Of a stretch of 15,822 nucleotides of DNA, positions 9,384-15,822 are shown piece by piece. The notes under the pieces were generated by a model. The model did no database searches, was not told the DNA's origin, and saw nothing but the letters and a program-made list of their open reading frames with translations. A program made the position numbers and the translations under genes. The stretch is from positions 1 to 15,822 of the forward strand of contig JAVHSE010000034.1 of assembly GCA_036172015.1 (NCBI GenBank), in the 5' to 3' direction. Numbering within the stretch: position 1 is the stretch's first letter; every line of letters starts with the position of its first letter. This DNA is from UBA7396 sp036172015. GTDB taxonomy: Bacteria > Patescibacteriota > Gracilibacteria > BD1-5 > UBA6164.

Positions 9384-9409
9384 AAAAGAGAATTATGTAT
9401 AATAAAATT

Positions 9410-9443
9410 ATTATAAAGATTTTCAGTAAGAATCAAGTAAGAA
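9410..9443 (-). promoter_or_regulatory. Direct-repeat promoter of the regulator/kinase operon (site A)
   Basis: Read on the minus strand: TTCTTAC (9437-9443), 4 nt, TTCTTAC (9426-9432), 10 nt, then TATAAT (9410-9415). The two heptads are identical and 11 bp apart, the geometry of PhoB/OmpR-type sites that replace the -35 box. The expected transcript start is near 9403, giving a leader of about 20 nt. It abuts the terminator of the preceding gene. Confidence 0.75.
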
Positions 9444-9468
9444 AAAAGCATGAGATTTCATGCTTTTT
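9443..9468 (-). terminator. Terminator of the secreted helical protein gene
   Basis: Eleven perfect pairs, AAAAAGCATGA (9443-9453) with TCATGCTTTTT (9458-9468), have a 4-nt loop GATT and end in a T-run on the minus strand. It lies 19 bp after the stop codon at 9488-9490 and touches the upstream edge of promoter site A by one base. Confidence 0.75.
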
Positions 9469-9487
9469 GTATTCACTTTTTCGATTA

Positions 9488-10024
9488 TTATCTTTCACAT
9501 CATAGTCCGTGTCATCATCTTTTTTTTCATAATCATTTTTCTCCTTTCGGAGGCATATTTAATTCTAAAGTATCGAGTTGTATTTGTTCTTGAGGAGTCA
9601 ATATTTCTCCATTTCTTTCTTTATCTTTGAGTATTTTCATTTGTTCTCTTTGAAGTCTTTTTGCTTTTTCCTGAATTCTTTGAAGTTTCATTTCTTCAAC
9701 GATTTTTTTATCACTCTCAGTAAGAGTCTCTCCAGCAAGAAGTTTATCGATAATAGCTTCTCTTAAAACTCTTTTTGCTTCATCCTGAGTTCTTTTTAGT
9801 TCATTTGCAGCTTTCTTTGATTCAAAAAATGTTGTTTTTTCAGTATCACTCATATTTTGTAATTGTGTTTTTTCTTCTGTAGTTATTCATAGTATATGTT
9901 GCCATTTATATCATACACCATTTCCAGTTCAAGTTCAAGTAGTATTCGATGCAAAGGATACACCTGTAGCAATTATAGTAGTAGCAATAAAAGTTAATGC
10001 CAATGCTTTTGTATTATTTTTCAT
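9488..10024 (-). CDS. Secreted charged alpha-helical protein, Spy-like in appearance
   Basis: A 178-residue protein with a Sec-type signal peptide (MKNNTKALALTFIATTIIAT, likely cut near VSFA/SN) and no lipobox Cys. The mature part starts with a Gly/Thr stretch and GVGYKWQHILGITTEEKTQL. It then becomes long, highly charged helices (about 60-150) with two related units, LLAGETLTESDKK and RNGEILTPQEQIQL. This look recalls periplasmic Spy/CpxP-type chaperones, but the strict LTxxQ motif is absent, so the assignment is tentative. The tail after PPKGEK is short, basic and Gly-rich; five of its six Gly are TGA, and it ends at TAA 9488. Three regulator-type promoter sites lie upstream, making this the gene with the densest control region in the window. 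Confidence 0.75.
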
Positions 10025-10062
10025 ATTTTTATAATTATACAAATAAAAATTATTTTTGTTTC

Positions 10063-10093
10063 TATAAATGTAATTCTCGAGATTACATTTATA
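10063..10093. repeat. Inverted repeat in the leader of the secreted protein gene
   Basis: Perfect 11-bp arms, TATAAATGTAA (10063-10073) and TTACATTTATA (10083-10093), surround a 9-nt centre containing CTCGAG. It lies immediately downstream of the -10 box at 10094-10099, covering the predicted transcript start. It could be an operator for a second regulator or a 5' stem-loop that stabilises the mRNA. It has no adjoining T-run, so it is not a typical terminator. Confidence 0.65.
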
Positions 10094-10127
10094 ATTGTAA
10101 CTTTATATATTAAGAGGTAAGTAAGAA
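10094..10127 (-). promoter_or_regulatory. Direct-repeat promoter, proximal copy (site B)
   Basis: Minus strand: TTCTTAC (10121-10127), 4 nt, CTCTTAA (10110-10116), 10 nt, TACAAT (10094-10099). The spacing is identical to site A. It is the copy nearest the secreted protein gene and would give a leader of about 63 nt that includes the inverted repeat. Confidence 0.65.
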
Positions 10128-10165
10128 TATTTTTTATGTTTTAAACCTTTTTATAATAGTAAGGA

Positions 10166-10199
10166 AATATATACTTTCATCTTATAGATATGGTAAGAA
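10166..10199 (-). promoter_or_regulatory. Direct-repeat promoter, middle copy (site C)
   Basis: Minus strand: TTCTTAC (10193-10199), 4 nt, a degenerate TCTATAA (10182-10188), the 10-nt spacer GATGAAAGTA, then TATATT (10166-10171) and TCC. The spacer and -10 region nearly copy those of site D, so C and D look like a local duplication. Confidence 0.5.
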
Positions 10200-10228
10200 T
10201 TTATTTTTATTTTTATCTTACATTTGGA

Positions 10229-10262
10229 ATTATATATTTTCATCTTAAGAACTAAGTAAGAA
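10229..10262 (-). promoter_or_regulatory. Direct-repeat promoter, distal copy (site D)
   Basis: Minus strand: TTCTTAC (10256-10262), 4 nt, TTCTTAA (10245-10251), the 10-nt spacer GATGAAAATA, then TATAAT (10229-10234) and TCC. It matches the shared architecture almost perfectly, 63 bp upstream of site C. No gene lies between it and site B, so all three copies would feed the same gene unless a small RNA is made. Confidence 0.65.
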
Positions 10263-10280
10263 ATAAAAGAAAAGAAAAGT

Positions 10281-10307
10281 TTGTATTTTGTATTTTTTTT
10301 TTATAAT
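10281..10307 (+). promoter_or_regulatory. Possible promoter of the methyltransferase/VTT operon
   Basis: Plus-strand TATAAT (10302-10307) lies 30 bp before the ATG at 10337. The only -35 candidate is TTGTAT (10281-10286) with a short 15-bp spacer. It is divergent from the promoter array, and its upstream edge is 19 bp from site D, so the regulator bound at D could affect it. Confidence 0.4.
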
Positions 10308-10336
10308 CTCTCAAGTTTAAATTTTGATTTTATTAT

Positions 10337-10876
10337 ATGGTATTTACAAAAAGAATGTTTAAAAATTATAAAGAAATAGGAGCTGTAAGTTCTTCTTCAA
10401 GATTTTTATATAAAAAAATGATTCTTCCTATCGATTTTTCTAAAGATATTCATATAGTAGAATTTGGACCTTGAGATTGATTTTTTAGTGATAAATTACT
10501 CAAAGATATTTCACCAAATTCAAAAATAAGTATATTCGAAATAGATGCTTGATTTTGTAAATTATTACAAGAAAAATATAAAAATGAATCTCGTATTAGC
10601 ATTTATGAAATAAGTGCTTCTGAAATAAAAAAATTTTTTAAAAAAGATTCTGTTGATTATATTATTAGTAGTCTCCCATTAGCATTCATACCACAAAATA
10701 TAGTGTGAGAAATTCTTGAAAAATCTAAATATATTCTCAAATCAACATGAAAATTTATTCAATATCAATATTTTTTACAAAATAAAAAACAAATACACCA
10801 TTACTTTCCTCATGTTGATTATAAATTCACTTTTTTAAATTTCCCTCCTGCTTTTGTTTATATTTGTCATAAATAA
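10337..10876 (+). CDS. PmtA-like SAM-dependent methyltransferase
   Basis: A 179-residue class I methyltransferase resembling phospholipid N-methyltransferases and the related rRNA adenine dimethylase-like fold. Diagnostic stretches: IGAVSSSSRFLYKKMILPID near the N-terminus, SAM-binding motif I VEFGPGDGFFSDKLL (41-55, two Gly encoded by TGA), the acidic ribose-binding strand ISIFEIDAGF, the post-motif SSLPLAFIPQNIVGEIL, KSTGKFIQYQYF, and the C-terminal LNFPPAFVYICHK typical of PmtA-like proteins. The length fits the family. A likely role is methylating a lipid head group or another small substrate at the membrane, but the substrate is not certain. The VTT protein gene starts 2 nt after its stop, so they are co-transcribed. 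Confidence 0.85.
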
Positions 10877-10878
10877 TC

Positions 10879-11523
10879 ATGAATAAAAAAATAACAAAAA
10901 TAGCTACTTTTATTATTATATTTTTATTTTTTATCTGAATAACTTCGAGTTTATATCTGTATTTTTCTTGATTTAATTTTGAAACATATTTTTGAAGATG
11001 AGAACTCAATATTTATTATAAAATAGTTATTATTCTTTTTATTTATATTTTTAGGAATTATTTATTTATCCCCTCTACTATTATCATACTTTTTGCAGGA
11101 TTTTTTTTACAAAATTTCATACTTACTTCCATTCTCAGTATTATTTGAGTCAGTATATGAATTTTACAAGCTTACTTTGTAGGATATATATTCTGAGAAG
11201 ATCTCAAAGAAAAAAAATCATTTCAACTGATTAGTCAATATAACAAAAAAATTCAAAATGATGGATTTAAAGTCATATTTTTATGAGCTTTTTTTCCAAT
11301 AATTCCCGTTGATATACTCTATTACTCAGCTTGATTGGTAAGATATAACCTGATAAAATCATACCTTGCTGGAATATTATGAGAAATGCCTCTTATTATA
11401 CTGTACTCTTATTTATGAAAAGAAGCCATTAAATATAGTGATTATTTTCTCTATATATGATGAGGTTTATGAATATGATATATATTATATTTAGTCATAA
11501 AAAAACTATTTTTTAAAAAATAG
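10879..11523 (+). CDS. VTT-domain (TVP38/DedA-type) integral membrane protein
   Basis: A 214-residue polytopic membrane protein with an N-terminal helix (IATFIIIFLFFIGITSSLYL), helices at about 50-70 and 75-105, a soluble loop (GEDLKEKKSFQLISQYNKKI) and the VTT core: GFKVIFLGAFFPIIPVDILY, SAGLVRYNLIKSYLAGILGE, then a final helix near the Lys-rich end. The phospho- or lipid-transport residues of DedA proteins cannot be assigned exactly, but the FFPIIP-x-D stretch with the following Gly-rich helix is typical of the family, whose members are linked to lipid scrambling and envelope integrity. Pairing with a lipid-type methyltransferase fits a membrane-lipid role. The stop TAG lies inside the downstream terminator palindrome. 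Confidence 0.85.
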
Positions 11524-11530
11524 TTTTTTT
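11499..11530. terminator. Bidirectional terminator between convergent operons
   Basis: A perfect 32-bp palindrome with AAAAAAACTATTTTTT as its left half ends in seven T on either strand. It contains the TAG stop of the VTT gene (11521-11523) and ends just before the permease stop (11532-11534), so one element serves both converging transcripts. Confidence 0.8.
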
Positions 11531-11531
11531 A

Positions 11532-12725
11532 TTATTCAAATCTCAAAGCTTCAATAGGTCTCAATTTTGCAGCCTTATAAGCTGGTAATAATCAAAATAT
11601 AACTCATATTCAAAATGAAAAACAAAAACTCATTATGAGAGATTGAGTCGTAATGATAGAAGGAATTCAAAAACTGTTGAGTAAATATACGACTGAATAA
11701 CTAAAAGCTATGCCTATCAATCATCAAATAATACTGAGTGATATCGCTTCGGTTAAAAATTGTAATAAAATATCTGATTTCCCAGCTCAAATAGCTTTTC
11801 TAATTCCTATTTCTTTGGTTCTTTCTGTCACCGATACAAGCATAATATTCATAACTCAAATTCATCCAACTAAAAGAGAAATTCATCATATTCCAGCCAA
11901 AAGCATAGTTAAAGTTCCCGTAATTGATGAGAGATTAGAGAGCATTTCAGATTGATTTCTCATACGATATGGTATATTATTTACATCACTTACATTGAGT
12001 AATTTCATTAAAGAATTATTAATTTCTTCTTGTTTTGAAGCAACTTTCGTAGCATCTTCTACCATAACTAAAATTTGAGAATAATATTTTTGTCAAAATA
12101 TTCTCATAGAAGCTGTTGAAATAGGAATAAAAATATTTCCTCATAATATAGAATTTACATCTATGACTCAGATCACTTCAAGAACATTATTTCCCATCTT
12201 GATATTTTGTCAAATTGGATTTTTCCCAGCAAATAATTCAGTCAAAATATCTTGTCAAATGACAGCTACTTTATCAAGATTGTTTATATTTTTTTCTGTT
12301 ATATTTGATCCATATACTATTTTGACATTTTTTATTTTAAAATAGTCTGTTGTTATTCATACCGCACTCGCATTCATGTTTTTTGATCCATATATGAGCT
12401 GTCAATTTCCAGATACTATTGGCAGTACTCAAGAAAGTCCATCAACTTCTTTTATATTATTGAGTAGTTTTATATTTAAAATTTCTTTTGAGCTTCATTT
12501 CTGGTTGACACTTCAAGGACCTCATCCTGGAGTTATGGTTAATATATTTGTTCACATTTCTTGCACTTTTGAAACAATGGTTTGTTGACTTCCATTTCAA
12601 ATAGCTGTTAAAATAACAACAGAAGAAACTCAAATAATAATTCACAGCATACTGAGAGCTGATCTGAGTTTATTAGCAGTAATTGATTCAATAGAATTAA
12701 ATATATTTTCTATAATTGTAAACAT
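11532..12725 (-). CDS. MacB/FtsX-type ABC transporter permease
   Basis: A 397-residue inner-membrane permease of the MacB class, which works by mechanotransmission with a periplasmic adaptor. TM1 follows NIFNSIESITANKLRSALSM (about 25-45, IIIGVSSVVILTAIG). A large MacB-type extracytoplasmic domain with VQEMGTNILTITPG and the AVIGQDILTELF core comes next. Then there are three C-terminal helices with the FtsX signature [41 protein letters not shown], and a last helix ending in LLPAYKAAKLRPIEALRFE. Many Gly positions, including in the MacB signature, are TGA. MacB itself is a fusion with its ATPase; here the ATPase is a separate gene 11 bp upstream, as in Gram-positive YknXYZ-like systems. It is the last gene of the operon. 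Confidence 0.93.
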
Positions 12726-12736
12726 AATTTTGTTGA

Positions 12737-13399
12737 TTAATTAACTATAACTCCATCTTTTATAAGAATATGTTTTCTTCCATAAGCATCAATTTCATGT
12801 TCATGAGTAATGAGTACAATAGTTTTCCCCTCCTTATTTAATTCTAAAAGTAAATTCATAATTTCTTCTCAAGTTTTTGTATCTAAAGCTCCCGTTGGTT
12901 CATCAGCAAGTATCATAGATGGATTTACAGCTAATGCTCTTGCTATACTTACTCTTTGTTGTTGTCAACCTGATAATTCACTTGGTTTATTATTTTTTTT
13001 ATCTTCAAGTCATACTTTTTTGAGAGCAATGAGAGCTAATTTTTCTCTTTCTGATCTCGGTATTCATTGATAACTCAGAGGTAGCATTACTTGCTTTATA
13101 ACTGACATTCTTGGGATAAGATTATAACTTTGAAAAATAAATCATATTTTTTTTCCTCTTATTTTCGATAATTCATCTTCACTTAATCCATCAAGTTTAA
13201 TTCCATCAAATTTATAACTTCCTGTAGTCGCTGCATCGAGCATTCAAATAATATTCATGAGTGTAGATTTTCCACTTCCACTTGGTCACATAATAGAAAC
13301 AAAATCTCACTTTTGTATTTCTAAATCAATTCATTTTAAAACTTGTACAATATTTTCTCACATTTTATATTCTTTTGTGATCTTTTTAAGCTGAATCAT
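12737..13399 (-). CDS. MacB/LolD-type ABC transporter ATP-binding protein
   Basis: A 220-residue cytoplasmic ATPase that powers the neighbouring permease. Walker A is GPSGSGKST (38-46; the first Gly is TGA), the Q-loop FIFQSYNLIPRMSV, the signature LSGGQQQRVSIARAL (142-156; the second Gly of LSGGQ is TGA), Walker B MILADEPTGALD, and the H-loop VLITHEHEIDAYG. The spacing and the NLIPRMSV segment put it in the MacB/LolD/FtsE group. The length is standard for stand-alone members. It starts 16 bp after the adaptor's stop and ends 11 bp before the permease. Together these genes form a tripartite-like exporter whose substrate cannot be told from sequence. Confidence 0.95.
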
Positions 13400-13415
13400 A
13401 TCGTATCAATTAATA

Positions 13416-15363
13416 TTAAAATCAAGGAGGTGGTCATCCAGCATTTCCTCAAGAAGTTCTTTTACTTCCAGGATTTCCAAAGAGTGATGGAGTTTGTTTT
13501 TTTGAAGTAGTTGCTGATGATATATCGATAATAGAAACCCTATCTCAGATATGTAATCAAGAAACTATTTCTGTTTTTCCTCATGAAGAAATTCAAGTTT
13601 GAATTTCTTTTTTTATCGTTTTTCAATTATAGCTTATATTTACATAATATGCATCATTCTCACTCGTAATCGCTGATGATGGCAATATCAATATATTCTC
13701 TTTTTCTGCTGTGATAATTTCTATATCGGCTGTCATTCATGAAAGTATTTTTTTATCAAAATTTTTATCCGTTATCATTAAATATGCTGTATAATTAACG
13801 ACTCATGAAGTTTTTACTGGAGTATAATCAATAGATGTAATCGTTCATTCTACCCTAAGAGTTGGATAAGCATCAAAAGTAATCGTAGCTTTTTTTCAAA
13901 TATTTATTTTCACGATATCTACTTGATCGAGTAATACTGGTATTTGAACAAGAGAAGGATTTTCGATATATACATATTTATCACTATCTGAAAGAAGTTT
14001 ATCTCATACTTTATAATCAATTTTTCTCACTATTCCATCAAATGGAGCCTCAAGTTGATAATCTTTTAAAGCAGTAATAGCATCTTGAAGTTTTATTTCA
14101 GCTTGAGTAATATTATTTTTTGCTTTTTCAACATTTTCCTTTGTTGGTCATTCGAGTAATTCTTTTAAATTTTCACGATTCACCACTAAAGTCTTTTTTG
14201 TATTTTCTATACTTTGTATTTTTGTATTAAGATCAATTTCATTTTTTAATTTTGTCACATTATAATTATTTTGCAAAGTTTTCAGACTTGTTTCTTTTGT
14301 TTTATAGGCTATTTCATAATTTGTTTTTGTCGTTTCAAAATTATTTTCTAGTGTTTGTATCTCTTGCTCTTTTTTCAAAATTGAAAGTTGGTTTNNNNNN
14401 NNNNNNNNNNNNNNNNNNNNNNNNNNNNNNNNNNNNNNNNNNNNNNNNNNNNNNNNNNNNNNNNNNNNNNNNNNNNNNNNNNNNNNNNNNNNNNATTTCT
14501 GCTTGATTTTTTGCAGAAGTATTTTTTGCTCATAAATATATTTCATAACTATCATTCAAATATTTATTTTTAGTAGTGTATCCAAGAATAATATCAATTT
14601 CATCAATTATTTTTGAAATATTTCATTTTTCAGTTAAAAAACTTGTTTCAATCTGAGAAAGAGTATTTGATGTATTGGAAAGAGTATTTTCCAAATCACT
14701 CGCTAATTTCGTTTTACTTATTTCCAAATCTGATTGAGATAAAAGTAAGCTTCATTGAGCATTTACTAAATCTTTTTTTGCATTTTCAATATTTTTTATT
14801 GCATCTTTTAAACTATTGGTTTGAGTTATTTTTAAGTTTTCCAATTCTTTTGTTGCTAACTGAATATTTTTTGAAATATCATTGAGAGTATTTGCCTGAG
14901 TGAGTTGTAAATTTTCCAATTCACTCTGTGATATTTCTAGATTTTTTTCAGTATTAGAAATAGTATTTTTTGATTGTAATAACTGACTTTCGTTTATGGT
15001 ATCATAGAGTTGAGTAAGATTTAATTTCGCATTATCAAGATTTAACCCAGCTTCTTTCACAGAAGTTTCTCAAACAGATGTATCGATTTCAGCAATAATT
15101 TGACCTTTTTTGATAGTATCTCCATCTTTAAAATTTACTTTTGTAATCGTTCATAGTTTATTAAATCTTAAAGCTTGTTCATCAATAAGTTCTGAACTTC
15201 CTACGACATGAATAGATTCTTTTATCGATCCAGAAGCTACTGTTTCATAAGTAGTCGTCACTGTTGAAGTAGAGGTTGTTGTTTTAATAAAAAAATAATA
15301 ATATGAAGATATCACGAATAAAATTCAAAATATAAAATATCAAACTTTGAGTTTTTTTAACAT
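13416..15363 (-). CDS. MacA/HlyD-type membrane fusion (adaptor) protein, interrupted by an assembly gap
   Basis: The adaptor of the MacAB-like exporter. The N-terminus is cytoplasmic-basic (MLKKLKVGY) with one TM helix (about 8-28). A first barrel/lipoyl half follows (LRFNKLGTITKVNFKDGDTI, KKGQIIAEIDTSV), then a very long alpha-hairpin of repeated heptads. The second lipoyl half reads KDYQLEAPFDGIVRKIDYKV, followed by a beta-barrel (ATITFDAYPTLRVEGTITSI) and a membrane-proximal domain (MTADIEIITAEKENILILPS). The tail is Gly/Pro-rich (TSGGNAGGPPPGF). The EGPTKENVEKA stretch before the lipoyl half is common in YknX/MacA proteins. One hundred N (14395-14494) cut the coiled coil; known bases total 1848 nt (616 codons including the stop), so the true missing length should be a multiple of 3 if the gene is intact. 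It starts 21 bp after the small membrane protein. Confidence 0.9.
14395..14494. other. 100-N assembly gap
   Basis: Exactly 100 unknown bases, the usual placeholder for a scaffold join of unknown size. It falls in the repetitive coiled-coil part of the adaptor gene, and the reading frames on its two sides agree only if the gap length is changed. Length and content of the missing DNA are unknown. Confidence 0.95.
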
Positions 15364-15384
15364 AAAAATATATTATATAATAAA

Positions 15385-15672
15385 TTATTGATTTTGTTGT
15401 CTCATAGCTCCACTTCATCATCTTCCTCATCCAAAATTGATTCATTTTTCTTGCATCAGTTGTCTGGTCGTTTTTCCAGCATCAAGCTCTTTTTGTAATT
15501 CTTCTTTTGTCATTCAAAGTCTATCAGCTGTAGATTGCAATCTTTCTTCTGTCATTACTCCATTTTTTCATCAAAATTGAGAAGCTGTTTTTATAAAAAA
15601 ATAATTATATCAAAAACAAAGGAAAACTCAAACTAAAATTCAAGCTCAAAATGAAACTATTTTTTCTTTCAT
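15385..15672 (-). CDS. Small membrane-anchored helical protein, first gene of the MacAB-like operon
   Basis: A 95-residue protein with one N-terminal TM helix (about 6-29, SFGAGILVGVFLCFGYNYFF) and then an extracytoplasmic helical part: GVMTEERLQSTADRLGMTKE, ELQKELDAGKTTRQLMQEKG. This LGMTxEEL...L.AGKT..QLMxEKG pattern is typical of short secreted proteins such as the DUF2680 (YckD-like) family. A Gly-rich tail (INFGGGRGGSGAMRQQNQ) follows. It lies 21 bp upstream of the adaptor gene and directly behind promoter site E, so it is the first gene of the operon. Its role is unknown; the position suggests an accessory or sensor of the exporter. It requires TGA=Gly at many positions, and with the standard code it would be invisible. 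Confidence 0.8.
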
Positions 15673-15702
15673 ACAGTACTATTAAAAAATAAATATAAAT
15701 TT

Positions 15703-15736
15703 ATAGTATAAAAAGGAAGTAAGAATGAAGTAAGAG
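15703..15736 (-). promoter_or_regulatory. Direct-repeat promoter of the MacAB-like operon (site E)
   Basis: Minus strand: CTCTTAC (15730-15736), 4 nt, TTCTTAC (15719-15725), 10 nt, TACTAT (15703-15708). The layout is the same as site A, more than 6 kb away. The expected transcript start is near 15696, leaving a leader of about 24 nt before the ATG at 15672. Confidence 0.7.
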
Positions 15737-15744
15737 AATTTAAT

Positions 15745-15822
15745 CTTGTAATTCCTCGCAGGCTTGTCTCGAGGATCAGTCCTTCTGGCTACCAGGAAAG
15801 TTTGAAAACCTGGGGGTTTTCA
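15745..15822. other. GC-rich, hairpin-forming edge segment, possible structured RNA
   Basis: This stretch is far richer in G and C than the rest of the window. It holds several short pairings: CCTCG with CGAGG (about 15754-15775), CCAGG with CCTGG (about 15792-15813) and GAAAACC with GGTTTTC (about 15804-15821). On the plus strand the order GAGGA..AGTCC..GGCT..CCAGG..CCTGGGGG vaguely resembles the 5' part of bacterial RNase P RNA, but the invariant GGAAAGUCC block is not intact, so I do not assign it. It continues past the window edge. A protein-coding explanation is also possible because one plus frame stays open. Confidence 0.35.

Noticed and set aside
11710..13070. Several plus-strand frames of 60-86 codons opposite the exporter genes
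   Set aside because: They lie antisense to well-conserved MacB permease and ATPase sequence and show no motifs of their own.
13424..13433. AAGGAGGTGG on the plus strand, a perfect Shine-Dalgarno look-alike
   Set aside because: It is the reverse complement of Pro codons in the Gly/Pro-rich tail of the adaptor gene, and no plus-strand gene follows.
15745..15822. RNase P RNA (rnpB) 5' end
   Set aside because: The invariant GAGGAAAGUCC core reads GAGGATCAGTCC here and the usual P3 hairpin is missing, so I kept it as an unassigned structured segment.
1..15822. CRISPR arrays, insertion sequences, tRNA genes
   Set aside because: I found no regularly spaced repeats, no transposase motifs or terminal repeats with a transposase, and no cloverleaf with a GGTTCGAATCC-type T arm.

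Overview
The window is AT-rich bacterial chromosome that makes sense only if TGA is read as glycine (translation table 25). TGA falls on near-invariant glycines throughout: the Gly before the UvrB P-loop, the second Gly of an ABC signature (LSGGQ), the GADD motif of two response regulators, the G1 box of a histidine kinase and the Gly before a prepilin cleavage site. TGG still encodes Trp. This code is known from the Absconditabacteria (SR1) and Gracilibacteria (BD1-5) of the Patescibacteria/CPR. I cannot separate the two from this window. No start codon has a recognisable Shine-Dalgarno sequence.

Layout: (1) 1-300, a small hypothetical gene (+) convergent with uvrB. (2) 300-2477, uvrB (-), with an unusual insert of about 50 residues. 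(3) 2478-3340, no convincing gene but many inverted repeats and a terminator; possibly a structured RNA. (4) 3341-5278, an operon (-) of a soluble double-PAS histidine kinase and a stand-alone receiver protein. (5) 5387-7383, a type IV pilin-like prepilin and the retraction ATPase PilT (-). (6) 7453-9383, an OmpR-family regulator followed by a membrane histidine kinase (-). (7) 9488-10024, a secreted, charged helical protein (-), with about 310 bp of regulatory DNA upstream. (8) 10337-11523, a PmtA-like methyltransferase and a VTT/DedA-type membrane protein (+). (9) 11532-15672, an operon (-) of a small membrane protein, a MacA/HlyD-type adaptor (interrupted by a 100-N assembly gap), a MacB-type ATPase and a MacB/FtsX-type permease. 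(10) 15740-15822, an unusually GC-rich, hairpin-forming edge of unknown nature.

The most interesting result is a promoter architecture repeated five times on the minus strand: two TTCTTAC-like heptads 11 bp apart, then exactly 10 nt, then a TATAAT-like -10 box. This is the geometry of PhoB/OmpR-activated promoters. One copy precedes the OmpR-type regulator/kinase operon, three lie in tandem before the secreted helical protein, and one precedes the small-protein/MacAB-like operon. I infer a self-activating envelope-response regulon controlled by the regulator at 8721-9383.
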